Below the pieces are notes generated by a model. It did no database searches. It saw only the letters and a program-made list of their open reading frames with translations, and was not told the origin of the DNA. A DNA stretch of 48,622 bases from contig CAAGAM010000012.1 of the NCBI GenBank assembly GCA_900767815.1, forward strand, positions 1 through 48,622, written 5' to 3'. Source of the stretch: Clostridia bacterium. Its GTDB lineage: Bacteria; Bacillota; Clostridia; Christensenellales; Borkfalkiaceae. The translations under genes and the position numbers were made by a program. Every line of letters starts with the position of its first letter. Position 1 is the first letter of the stretch. Below are positions 17,845-25,519 of the stretch, piece by piece.

Positions 17845-18821
17845 TGGTACAATATCTTGTAGCCGCTATAAGCATAAGTATAGTGTATTTATATGGGTGC
17901 GTCGGAGAAATAATTACCGAAAAATCGGGGCATTTAAATCTTGGTATTCCCGGAATTATGTGTATGGGTACGTTCGGCGGATGTTATGGTGTTGCTCTTT
18001 ATATGAACTCTTTAGCAACTCAGGAATCGGCGGTGTGGTTGTTTTTGATTTTATCGTCTGTTATTTTTGCGATGCTTTTTGCCGCGCTTGGCGGTTTGAT
18101 TTACGCTTTTCTGACAGTATCTCTCAAATGTAACCAGAATATTGTCGGACTTGCATTGACAACTTTCGGCAAAGGCTTTACCGATTTTTTCATGGGTAAA
18201 ATAAATATGGATCGTTTTGCATGGGCAAGCAAGCTTTTCCGTAAGACGTTACCTTTTGCAGATAAACTCGGATGGTTCGGCGAAATATTTTTATCGCACG
18301 GAGTTCTTATGTATTTAGGAATTGTCGTTGCGATTACGGTCGCAATACTTCTGAAAAAATCAAAGGTTGGGCTCAATCTTCGCGCTATCGGTGAAAATCC
18401 CGCAACGGCTGACGCTGCAGGCGTTAACGTAAACGCATATAAATACGGAGCTATTCTGCTCGGCGCGGCAATCGCAGGCATCGGCGGATTGTTTTACGTT
18501 ATGAACTACGTCGGAGGAAGCTGGGAAAATTCGGGAACTATAGAATCTTTCGGCTGGCTCGCAATCGCTCTTGTTATATTCTGCGTATGGAGACCCGATC
18601 TTGCAATTCTCGGGTCGTTCATATTCGGTTTGCTCGATGCGTTCATCAGTTTCAGCCAGGTTGCTTTCGGAATTTCCTTTACGCTTGCGCAAAAAGAAAT
18701 AGTCAAGCTTTTGCCGTACTTCGTTGCTTTGGTTGTGCTTGTCGTGACAAGTATAATCGGCAAAAAAGAAACTCAGCCGCCGGCTTCGCTCGGTATTAAC
18801 TATTTTAAAGAAGAACGTTGA
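17844..18821 (+). CDS. Nucleoside ABC importer permease 2
   Basis: A 325-residue polytopic membrane protein, the second permease of the BMP-type importer. Conserved features are GCVGEIITEKSGHLNLGIPG near the N-terminus and VGLNLRAIGENPATADAAGVNV, the coupling region of this family, followed by GAAIAGIGGLFYV. GGGGAGG precedes the ATG, which overlaps the previous stop by one base (TAATG). It ends the operon 5 nt before a perfect GC-rich hairpin. Confidence 0.92.
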   Translation: MVQYLVAAISISIVYLYGCVGEIITEKSGHLNLGIPGIMCMGTFGGCYGVALYMNSLATQESAVWLFLILSSVIFAMLFAALGGLIYAFLTVSLKCNQNIVGLALTTFGKGFTDFFMGKINMDRFAWASKLFRKTLPFADKLGWFGEIFLSHGVLMYLGIVVAITVAILLKKSKVGLNLRAIGENPATADAAGVNVNAYKYGAILLGAAIAGIGGLFYVMNYVGGSWENSGTIESFGWLAIALVIFCVWRPDLAILGSFIFGLLDAFISFSQVAFGISFTLAQKEIVKLLPYFVALVVLVVTSIIGKKETQPPASLGINYFKEER

Positions 18822-18825
18822 TGAA

Positions 18826-18860
18826 TTTACGCCGCCGCAATTTAATTGCGGCGGCGTAAA
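18826..18860. terminator. GC-rich perfect hairpin ending the nucleoside importer operon
   Basis: A perfect 16-bp stem (18826-18841 with 18845-18860) has a TTA loop and a GCCGCCGCAAT core. An A-run, not a U-run, follows on the plus strand, so it is not a textbook intrinsic terminator; it may block 3' exonucleases or need a factor. Confidence 0.65.
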
Positions 18861-18878
18861 AAATATAACTTAAAAATC

Positions 18879-18907
18879 TTGACAAAAAGTTGCGCAAAAT
18901 TTATAAT
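18879..18907 (+). promoter_or_regulatory. SigA promoter of nfnAB
   Basis: TTGACA (18879-18884), a 17-nt spacer and TATAAT (18902-18907), a consensus promoter 33 nt before the nfnA start codon. Confidence 0.85.
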
Positions 18908-18939
18908 TTTTATAACAATATTTTTTAATAGGTAGCAAG

Positions 18940-19827
18940 ATGTACAAAATAAAAAGACATGAGAGCTTAAGCGAAAATATATTTCTTATTGACGTTTCGG
19001 CGCCGCGGGTTGCGGAGAAGTGCTTGCCGGGGCAGTTCGTTATCGTGAGAGCGGACGAAAAAGGCGAAAGAATTCCGCTTACCATATGCGATTATAACAG
19101 GGAAAACGGAACCGTGACGCTTGTCGTGCAGATAGTCGGCGCGTCCACCTTGAAACTTAGCAGACTGAACGAAAACGACGGCGTGGAAGATATCGTCGGA
19201 CCTTTGGGCGTGCCGTCGGAAATCGTTACGGCAGACGATGAATTTTTAAAAAATAAAAACATTATTTTCGTTGCGGGCGGCGTGGGGACGGCTCCCGTCT
19301 ATCCGCAAGTTAAATATCTTTCGGAGCGCGGTTATAAATTCGACGTTATAATCGGCGCGAAATCAAAGAATATCGTAATTTTAGAAGACGAAATGAAGCG
19401 TTACGCCAAAAACGTGTACGTATGCACAGACGACGGAAGTTACGGTTTTAAGGGGCTTGTTACGGATAAATTGTCGGAGCTTACGGAAAACGGCGAAAAG
19501 TATGATATCTGCGTGGCGATAGGTCCCGTCATCATGATGAAATTCGTTTCGAAACTTACCGAAAAACTCGGAATAAAACAAATCGTCAGCATGAATCCCG
19601 TTATGGTGGACGGTACGGGGATGTGCGGCGCATGCAGGCTTACCGTCGGAAACGAAGTGAAATTCGCATGCGTCGACGGGCCGGAGTTCGACGGGCATAA
19701 AGTCGATTTCGACGAGTGTATGAAAAGAATGACTTTATACAAAACCGAAGAGGGCAGAGCTTTTCTTAAAGAAAAGGAAGGCGGCTCCCATCACGGCGGT
19801 TGCGGTTTCTGCGGAGGTGAAAACTGA
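18940..19827 (+). CDS. nfnA: NADH-dependent ferredoxin:NADP+ oxidoreductase, small subunit
   Basis: Small subunit of the electron-bifurcating NfnAB transhydrogenase, related to the PyrK electron-transfer protein. An FAD domain (with RIPLTICDYN), an NAD-binding domain (FVAGGVGTAPVYPQ, CTDDGSYGFKG) and a C-terminal [2Fe-2S] site (DGTGMCGACRLTV ... FACVDGPEF) are visible. The tail GGCGFCGGEN adds extra cysteines. It carries its own promoter and overlaps nfnB by one base (TGATG). The fixed pairing with the GltA-like subunit separates Nfn from dihydroorotate dehydrogenase PyrK. The enzyme links NADH, NADPH and ferredoxin pools in anaerobes. Confidence 0.92.
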   Translation: MYKIKRHESLSENIFLIDVSAPRVAEKCLPGQFVIVRADEKGERIPLTICDYNRENGTVTLVVQIVGASTLKLSRLNENDGVEDIVGPLGVPSEIVTADDEFLKNKNIIFVAGGVGTAPVYPQVKYLSERGYKFDVIIGAKSKNIVILEDEMKRYAKNVYVCTDDGSYGFKGLVTDKLSELTENGEKYDICVAIGPVIMMKFVSKLTEKLGIKQIVSMNPVMVDGTGMCGACRLTVGNEVKFACVDGPEFDGHKVDFDECMKRMTLYKTEEGRAFLKEKEGGSHHGGCGFCGGEN

Positions 19828-21212
19828 TGGATATGACAAAAAAAGTTCCCGTAAGAGAACAACCCGCCAAGGAACGTGCAAAGAATTTTAAAGAGGTTTG
19901 CCTCGGGTATAACGAAGACGAAGCCGTAAGGGAAGCCGAAAGATGTTTGCATTGTAAAAACGCTTTGTGTGTTTCGGGTTGCCCCGTCGGGATAAATATT
20001 CCCGCTTTTATTGCGGAAGTTAAAAATTCGGACTTTAAAAAAGCATATGAAATTATTTCGGAAAGTTCCGCGCTTCCCGCCGTTTGCGGAAGAGTTTGCC
20101 CGCAGGAAAGTCAGTGCGAAGGAAAATGCGTTCGCGGCATAAAAGGCGACGCAGTATCTATCGGCAAGCTTGAGAGATTTGTTGCGGATAAAGCTGCCGA
20201 AAAAGGTTTCAACAATCTTGTCGCAGCCGAAAGAAACGGAAAAAAAGTCGCCGTGATAGGTTCGGGTCCTTCCGGGCTTACGTGCGCGGGCGAGCTTGCG
20301 AAAAAAGGTTACGAAGTAACGATTTTCGAGGCGTTGCACGAGTTCGGCGGAGTTCTGACTTACGGGATACCCGAATTCCGTTTACCGAAAGAACAAGTTG
20401 TCAGACCGGAAATCGATAAATTGAAAAGCATAGGCGTAAATTTTGAAAAAAACGTTATTATGGGAAAGTCCGTCACAATCGACGAGCTTATGAATAACGA
20501 AGGATTCTCCGCGGCGTATATAGGTTCGGGGGCAGGGCTCCCGAAGTTTATGGGGATAAATGGCGAAACGGCTAAGGGCGTTTTTTCGGCAAACGAATTT
20601 TTAACAAGAAACAACCTTATGAGGGCTTATGACGGAATGCACGATACACCCGTATTTAATGCAAAAAACACGGTAGTCGTGGGCGGGGGAAACGTTGCTA
20701 TGGATGCCGCAAGAACGGCACTTCGTTTGGGGAGCGACGTTACGGTCGTATACAGACGAGGAGAAGAAGAACTTCCCGCAAGAAAAGAAGAAGTGCATCA
20801 TGCAAAAGAAGAAGGGGTGAAGTTTGAGCTTCTGACAAATCCCGTAGAAATATTAACCGACGAGAACGACGCGGTTACGGGTATCAAAGTTATAAGGATG
20901 GAACTCGGCGAACCCGATAAAAGCGGAAGAAGAAAACCTTACGAAGTCGAAGGGTCGGAATACGATATAAAAGCCGACTGTGTTATAATGGCTCTCGGAA
21001 CTTCTCCCAACCCGATGATTTCAACCGCGACCAAAGGTCTCGGTGTCGATAAACGAGGTTGTCTTGTTGCGGATGAAAACGGAAAAACGACGAAAGACGG
21101 AGTTTTCGCGGGCGGTGACGCCGTAACGGGCGCCGCTACGGTTATTCTTGCTATGGGGGCGGGAAAACGAGCGGCAAAAGCCATAGACGAATTTCTTTCG
21201 GGAAAAAAGTGA
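19827..21212 (+). CDS. nfnB: NADH-dependent ferredoxin:NADP+ oxidoreductase, large subunit (GltA-like)
   Basis: A 461-residue bifurcating subunit, also annotated as homotetrameric NADPH glutamate synthase small chain. The N-terminus binds two [4Fe-4S] clusters (CLHCKNALCVSGCPVGI; CGRVCPQESQCEGKC). A first dinucleotide fold (VIGSGPSGLTCAGEL) binds FAD and a second (VVGGGNVAMDAARTALRLG) binds NADPH. GVFAGGDAVTGAATVILAMGAGKRAA is the C-terminal FAD motif. No glutamate synthase large-subunit gene is nearby and nfnA is immediately upstream, which supports the Nfn role. Confidence 0.93.
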   Translation: MDMTKKVPVREQPAKERAKNFKEVCLGYNEDEAVREAERCLHCKNALCVSGCPVGINIPAFIAEVKNSDFKKAYEIISESSALPAVCGRVCPQESQCEGKCVRGIKGDAVSIGKLERFVADKAAEKGFNNLVAAERNGKKVAVIGSGPSGLTCAGELAKKGYEVTIFEALHEFGGVLTYGIPEFRLPKEQVVRPEIDKLKSIGVNFEKNVIMGKSVTIDELMNNEGFSAAYIGSGAGLPKFMGINGETAKGVFSANEFLTRNNLMRAYDGMHDTPVFNAKNTVVVGGGNVAMDAARTALRLGSDVTVVYRRGEEELPARKEEVHHAKEEGVKFELLTNPVEILTDENDAVTGIKVIRMELGEPDKSGRRKPYEVEGSEYDIKADCVIMALGTSPNPMISTATKGLGVDKRGCLVADENGKTTKDGVFAGGDAVTGAATVILAMGAGKRAAKAIDEFLSGKK

Positions 21213-21230
21213 TTTGTCGCGCTTATTTGC

Positions 21231-21259
21231 TTGATTTATTTTTTCTTTTAATATATAAT
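21231..21259 (+). promoter_or_regulatory. SigA promoter of guaB
   Basis: TTGATT (21231-21236), a 17-nt spacer and TATAAT (21254-21259), 41 nt before the guaB ATG. No riboswitch fits in this short leader. Confidence 0.75.
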
Positions 21260-21300
21260 AGAAAAAATTTACCCCGAAAAATTAAAGGAGACGATATACG

Positions 21301-22800
21301 ATGGCTAAATTCTATGATGAACCTTGTCACACTTTTAACGAGTATTTGCTTATACCCGGGTATACTTCGCCCGAGTGCATACCCGCAAACGTCGATTTGT
21401 CGACGCCGCTTTGCAAATTTAAAAAAGGCGAAAATCCTGTAAAATTAAACATTCCCATGGTTTCGGCAATCATGCAGTCGGTTTCGAACGACACCTTAGC
21501 TATCGCGCTTGCAAAAGAGGGCGGATTGAGTTTTATTTACGGTTCGCAGACTATCGAAGACGAAGCTAAAATGGTTGCGAAAGTTAAAAACTACAAGGCG
21601 GGTTTCGTTGTCAGCGCATCGAATTTAACTCCCGAAAACACTTTAGCGGACGTTCTCGAGCTTAAAGAGCGAAACGGTTTTTCGACGATTGCCATAACCG
21701 ATGACGGCGCGTGCGACGGAAAACTTCTCGGAATCGTAACGAGCAGAGATTACAGAGTAAGCAGAATGAGCCTCGAAGATAAGGTCGCGACCTTTATGAC
21801 CCCGCTTGAAAAACTCGTAACGGCGCCGTTAGGCACATCTTTGAAAGAGGCAAACGATATAATCTGGGATCATAAGCTCAATTCTTTGCCGATAATAGAC
21901 GAGCAGGGGCGACTTATGTATTTTGTTTTCAGAAAAGATTATGCCGAACATAAAATCAACCCCAGAGAAATACTCGACGAAGAAAAAAGATATATGGTCG
22001 GCGCGGGAATCAACACGTTGGATTATGAAAAGAGAGTTCCCGCTCTTGTCGAGGCGGGTGCGGACGTTCTTTGTATCGATTCTTCCGAGGGTTACACGTG
22101 CTGGCAGAAGAAAACCATCGATTTTATAAGGGAAAAATACGGGGATAAGGTCAAGGTCGGCGCGGGTAACGTCGTTGACAGAGACGGATTTATGTTCTTA
22201 GCCGAAGCGGGTGCCGATTTTATTAAAATCGGAATCGGCGGAGGATCGATCTGCATTACGCGTGAAACGAAAGGTATCGGCAGAGGTCAGGCAACCGCGG
22301 TTATCGAGGTTGCGAAAGCAAGGGACGAATATTACGAAAAAACGGGCGTTTATATTCCCATTTGTTCGGACGGAGGAATCGTTCACGATCATCATATCAC
22401 TCTTGCTCTTGCCATGGGCGCGGATTTCGTAATGCTCGGAAGATATTTCGCTCGTTTTGACGAAAGCCCCACGCCTAAGCTTAATATCAACGGCACTTAC
22501 GTTAAAGAATATTGGGGCGAGGGCAGTAACAGAGCGAGGAACTGGCAGAGATACGATCTCGGCGGAAAAAACAAACTTGCTTTCGAAGAAGGCGTCGATT
22601 CTTACGTAACCTATGCGGGTTCTTTGCACGATAACGTCGAAAAATCGCTGTACAAAGTAAAATCGACGATGTGCAACTGCGGCGTAACCAATATTCCCGA
22701 TCTTCAGAAAAATGCAAAATTAACCCTTGTGTCTCAGACGAGCATAGTCGAGGGCGGATATCACGACGTAATCTTAAAGGGCGGGAACGCTAAAATTTAA
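21301..22800 (+). CDS. guaB: IMP dehydrogenase
   Basis: Converts IMP to XMP with NAD+, the first committed step to guanine nucleotides. At 499 residues it has a TIM-barrel with two CBS domains inserted at about 110-225. The active-site loop is GIGGGSICITRETKGIGRGQ, with the catalytic Cys where the common form has GSICTTR; CSDGGIVHDHHITLALAMGADFVMLG is the phosphate-binding region, and the flap with SNRARNWQRYDLGG is present. AAAGGAG precedes the ATG. With xpt and the nucleoside importer nearby, this forms a purine neighbourhood. The gene is monocistronic, with its own promoter and terminator. Confidence 0.95.
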   Translation: MAKFYDEPCHTFNEYLLIPGYTSPECIPANVDLSTPLCKFKKGENPVKLNIPMVSAIMQSVSNDTLAIALAKEGGLSFIYGSQTIEDEAKMVAKVKNYKAGFVVSASNLTPENTLADVLELKERNGFSTIAITDDGACDGKLLGIVTSRDYRVSRMSLEDKVATFMTPLEKLVTAPLGTSLKEANDIIWDHKLNSLPIIDEQGRLMYFVFRKDYAEHKINPREILDEEKRYMVGAGINTLDYEKRVPALVEAGADVLCIDSSEGYTCWQKKTIDFIREKYGDKVKVGAGNVVDRDGFMFLAEAGADFIKIGIGGGSICITRETKGIGRGQATAVIEVAKARDEYYEKTGVYIPICSDGGIVHDHHITLALAMGADFVMLGRYFARFDESPTPKLNINGTYVKEYWGEGSNRARNWQRYDLGGKNKLAFEEGVDSYVTYAGSLHDNVEKSLYKVKSTMCNCGVTNIPDLQKNAKLTLVSQTSIVEGGYHDVILKGGNAKI

Positions 22801-22816
22801 ATTGTCTCTTTAATAC

Positions 22817-22841
22817 GGGTCGCCGAATATTTCGGCGACCC
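22817..22841. terminator. Terminator between convergent guaB and the collagen-like gene
   Basis: A perfect 11-bp stem (GGGTCGCCGAA with TTCGGCGACCC) and a TAT loop. AT-rich sequence with TTTTT follows about 11 nt later on the plus strand. It probably serves both convergent genes. Confidence 0.8.
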
Positions 22842-22855
22842 TGAATTATATATTT

Positions 22856-24010
22856 TTATGCTAATTTTGTTATATTCGTAACAAGATTTGTAACAGTTTC
22901 GTTGTTTGCTCCGGGATTCCGGAAGGTCAGAGACGAGTTGCCCGAAGTAACCAGAATGTGCTGGTTCGAAAGGTTAACCGTCTGAGAGGTGTTATCGACG
23001 CTTTGAGTTGAAAGCGACGCGGTAACTTGCGTTCCGTCGAGATAATAGGCAAGCTCTGCGTTTCCCGTTGCGCCTGTTACGTTGGCGCTGTAATTTACGA
23101 GATAGGTTCCGGGTTGCAGAGCGATCGTTTGTCCGTCGGAATTCAAGGTGACTTCACCGCCGGTATAGGTTGTAGTTCCTGCGGTTAACGGAACGTTTGC
23201 TTCCGATGCGACGGTATTCGTTGCCGAAGTGAATTCGGCTGTCTGAATGTTTGCAGAAGGCCCCGTAGGTCCGGTCGGACCGGTTGCACCCGTAGGTCCT
23301 GTTGCTCCGGTTTCACCCGTTGCACCCGTAGGTCCCGTATCACCCGTTGCTCCCGTGGGTCCCGTGGGTCCCGTAGGTCCGGTCGGACCGGTTGCTCCCG
23401 TGGGCCCCGTCGGACCCGTCGGACCTATTGCGCCCGTTTCTCCCGCTGCGCCAATGGGTCCTGTCGGACCGGTTGCTCCCGTGGGACCCGTCGGACCTAT
23501 TGCGCCCGTTTCTCCCGTTGCGCCTGTGGGGCCCGTTGCGCCTGTAGGTCCCGTCGGACCCGTTGCTCCGATAGCGCCCGCGGCTCCGGTCGAACCCGTT
23601 GCGCCTGTTTCACCTGTTGCACCCGTGGGTCCCGTGGGACCCGTCGGACCTGTTGCGCCGGTTTCACCCGTTGCTCCCGTTGCTCCCGTGGGTCCCGTTG
23701 CTCCGATTTCACCCGTTGCGCCTGTTGGTCCCGTCGGACCGATTGCACCCGTCGGACCGGTGAAGCCGGTTAATCCGGTTATTCCTGTAGGACCTGTCGG
23801 TCCCGTTGCGCCTGTTGCGCCTGTAGGTCCTGTCGGTCCAGTTGCTCCCGTTATGCCGCCTGACGGTCCTGTCGGCCCTGTCGGTCCCATAGGTCCCGTC
23901 GGTCCGCGAAGCGGATGTCGTCCGCACGGGCGCCGAGGGGGACAATTATTTCCGCAATTTCCGTTCGGATTTCCGCATCCGAACAGAAGAGTACATAAAT
24001 CGTCGAACAT
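22856..24010 (-). CDS. Collagen-like repeat protein, BclA-like exosporium or spore-surface protein
   Basis: A 384-residue protein in three parts. Residues 1-34 are Cys/Pro/Arg-rich (FGCGNPNGNCGNNCPPRRPC). Residues about 35-255 are some 70 Gly-X-Y triplets, mostly GPTGATG and GETGATG; threonine in position Y is the usual O-glycosylation site. Residues about 256-384 resemble the C-terminal trimerising jelly-roll of BclA (PGTYLVNYSANVTGATGNAEL). There is no signal peptide, as expected of a protein made in the mother cell and deposited on the spore. AAAGGAG precedes the ATG. A SigK-like promoter and an inverted repeat lie upstream, and a glycosyltransferase is divergent. The spore role is inferred. 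Confidence 0.85.
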   Translation of the reverse strand: MFDDLCTLLFGCGNPNGNCGNNCPPRRPCGRHPLRGPTGPMGPTGPTGPSGGITGATGPTGPTGATGATGPTGPTGITGLTGFTGPTGAIGPTGPTGATGEIGATGPTGATGATGETGATGPTGPTGPTGATGETGATGSTGAAGAIGATGPTGPTGATGPTGATGETGAIGPTGPTGATGPTGPIGAAGETGAIGPTGPTGPTGATGPTGPTGPTGPTGATGDTGPTGATGETGATGPTGATGPTGPTGPSANIQTAEFTSATNTVASEANVPLTAGTTTYTGGEVTLNSDGQTIALQPGTYLVNYSANVTGATGNAELAYYLDGTQVTASLSTQSVDNTSQTVNLSNQHILVTSGNSSLTFRNPGANNETVTNLVTNITKLA

Positions 24011-24032
24011 AGTTGCTCCTTTGTTTTAGTGT

Positions 24033-24063
24033 GTGTTATATCGAAAATCGTCCGATATAACAC
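24033..24063. promoter_or_regulatory. Inverted repeat in the leader of the collagen-like gene
   Basis: Perfect 11-bp arms GTGTTATATCG (24033-24043) and CGATATAACAC (24053-24063) with a 9-nt spacer. For the minus-strand gene it lies at the predicted 5' end of the mRNA, so it could be an mRNA-stabilising stem or an operator. Confidence 0.6.
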
Positions 24064-24068
24064 TACAA

Positions 24069-24096
24069 TATTATATGTTTTTGTCGCATTTTCTGT
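24069..24096 (-). promoter_or_regulatory. SigK-like promoter of the collagen-like gene
   Basis: On the minus strand, AC (24095-24096), 17 nt and CATATAATA (24069-24077) fit the mother-cell SigK consensus AC-N16/17-CATANNNTA. No good SigA -35 box accompanies it. A second CATATAATA occurs on the plus strand at about 24102, upstream of the glycosyltransferase. Confidence 0.5.
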
Positions 24097-24128
24097 TACG
24101 GGCATATAATAAGAGTAGGGGTGTGAGG

Positions 24129-25178
24129 ATGAAGATATCTGTTTGCTTAATCGCAAGAAACGAAGAAGAAGTAATCGGGAGATGTCTTGAATCGATTTCT
24201 GTTTTTGCGGATGAAATAATCGTAGTTGATACGGGGAGTATCGATAAAACGAAAAAAATTGCGGGAGAGTTTACCGAAAAAATATTCGATTTCGAATGGA
24301 TAAATGATTTTTCCGCCGCACGGAATTATGCTTTTTCAAAAGCGTGCGGAGATTATCTCATGTGGGTCGATGCCGACGACATTGCAGAGCGGGAAGACGG
24401 TGAAAAAATCAACGAACTGAAAAAAGAGAAAAATCCCGCCGATACGTATATGATGAAATATTATGCGGGCGTGGATAAAAGAGGAAATCCGACATTCGAA
24501 TTTTATCGGGAGAGGTTGTTTAAAAATTGTCCGTCGGCGAAATTTACGGGATTCGTTCACGAGTGTATACCGCCGTTCGGGATGATTAAATATTCCGATA
24601 TAAAGATTGTTCATAAAAAGGAAAAGGCGGGCAATCCCGCGCGTAACCTCGATATATACAATTATCATATCGCTCGCGGAGCTGTTTTAAACGAGAGAGA
24701 AACGTATTATTATGCAAAGGAGTTTTTTTATCTTCAAAGATACGATAAGTGCAAGGAATGGCTTGAAAAATACTTTACTATGGATAATTTATATGCTCCC
24801 GACGAATGGGATGCTCTTCTGACGTGTTTTTGTTGTTACGAGAAAACGGGTGAAAACGGCGGGGAGAAGTATTTGTTCAAAGCTTTGGAAAAATTCGGAC
24901 CCGATTCGAGAATTTTATGCTGTCTCGGCGATTATTATAAAAAGAGACTAAAAATTTCCGAAGCGGAAAATTATTATAAAATGTCGCTTTTATGCGATAT
25001 AAAACGAAGCGGATTTTTCGAGGACAGAAAGTATGATTTTCTCGAACCGTGTTTAAGGCTTGTCGCGCTTTATTTCGAGTGCGGGGAGTATTTAAAGGCG
25101 AAAGATTATCATTTACTTAGCAAAAAACGCTTTCCCGAAGACCCGAGCGTAATCTTTAACGATAAATTTTTTAAATAA
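24129..25178 (+). CDS. Family 2 glycosyltransferase with TPR-like C-terminus
   Basis: A 349-residue GT-A glycosyltransferase. The N-terminal domain (about 1-180) shows SVCLIARNEEEVIGRCLES, EIIVVDTGSIDKT and the metal-binding MWVDADD. The C-terminal part has tetratricopeptide-like helices (GDYYKKRLKISEAENYYKMSLL). This layout is shared with SunS/clostridial family 2 enzymes that modify proteins or glycans. The ATG at 24129 follows AGGGG by 7 nt; an upstream in-frame ATG at 24033 lies in the regulatory region and is unlikely. It is divergent from the threonine-rich collagen-like gene, a possible substrate (inference). Confidence 0.85.
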   Translation: MKISVCLIARNEEEVIGRCLESISVFADEIIVVDTGSIDKTKKIAGEFTEKIFDFEWINDFSAARNYAFSKACGDYLMWVDADDIAEREDGEKINELKKEKNPADTYMMKYYAGVDKRGNPTFEFYRERLFKNCPSAKFTGFVHECIPPFGMIKYSDIKIVHKKEKAGNPARNLDIYNYHIARGAVLNERETYYYAKEFFYLQRYDKCKEWLEKYFTMDNLYAPDEWDALLTCFCCYEKTGENGGEKYLFKALEKFGPDSRILCCLGDYYKKRLKISEAENYYKMSLLCDIKRSGFFEDRKYDFLEPCLRLVALYFECGEYLKAKDYHLLSKKRFPEDPSVIFNDKFFK

Positions 25179-25202
25179 AAGCCGAAAAGACGTATAAAAT
25201 TA

Positions 25203-25231
25203 TTGACTTAAACAAAAAAAAGTAGTAAAAT
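25203..25231 (+). promoter_or_regulatory. Promoter of tRNA-Trp
   Basis: TTGACT (25203-25208), a 17-nt spacer and TAAAAT (25226-25231), 13 nt before the tRNA 5' end. Confidence 0.8.
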
Positions 25232-25244
25232 AATAAAGCTTGAT

Positions 25245-25319
25245 AGGGGAGTGGCTCAACGGTAGAGTAGCGGTCTCCAAAACCGTAGGTTGCGTGTTCG
25301 AATCGCGTCTCCCCTGCCA
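25245..25319 (+). tRNA. trnW: tRNA-Trp (anticodon CCA)
   Basis: A complete cloverleaf: acceptor AGGGGAG/CTCCCCT, D-stem GCTC/GAGT, anticodon stem GCGGT/ACCGT around loop CTCCAAA, T-stem GCGTG/CGCGT with loop TTCGAAT, discriminator G at 25316 and an encoded CCA (25317-25319). The last nine bases also form the start of the palindrome at 25311-25366. Confidence 0.97.
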
Positions 25320-25366
25320 AGTGAAAAGGCACCACGTTTTCGTGGTGCCTTTTCACTTGGCAGGGG
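25311..25366 (+). terminator. 26-bp perfect palindrome that includes the tRNA-Trp 3' end
   Basis: The left arm 25311-25336 and right arm 25341-25366 are perfectly complementary around a TTTT loop. The left arm begins with CCCCTGCCA, the acceptor end and CCA of tRNA-Trp, so the right arm ends with an inverted copy of it. It should terminate the tRNA transcript, but there is no U-run after the stem and the stem is longer than termination needs. Confidence 0.8.
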
Positions 25367-25382
25367 TATCGCGATAAGTACG

Positions 25383-25449
25383 CGGCAAGGCACGCCTTGC
25401 CGTCGTTCGCATTTGCTTGCAAATCCGGCCGAGGGACTCCCGCTTGCGG
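25383..25449. repeat. Array of small two-base-loop hairpins after tRNA-Trp
   Basis: Three perfect short hairpins follow one another: CGGCAAGGC/GCCTTGCCG (25383-25402, AC loop), ATTTGC/GCAAAT (25411-25424, TT loop) and CCGC/GCGG (25440-25449, TT loop). With the palindrome and flanking AT-rich sequence they occupy the gap between tRNA-Trp and the lipoprotein gene (25320-25519). A related CGGCAAC/GTTGCCG hairpin recurs at 48345. No coding sequence is seen here. Confidence 0.6.
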
Positions 25450-25519
25450 ACGGGGTTGACAGAGAAGAATTTCTTATCGTTGCCGCTTCGCTTAGCTATA
25501 ATAATTATTAATTTTAAAA

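Noticed and set aside
23255..23910. Repeat array as a CRISPR
   Set aside because: The repeats are in-frame Gly-X-Y codons of varying order with no spacers.
23247..24029. 260-codon plus-strand frame rich in GPVGPVAP repeats
   Set aside because: It is the antisense of the collagen-like gene; the repetitive triplets keep the opposite strand open. The minus-strand product has a ribosome-binding site and a recognisable C-terminal domain.
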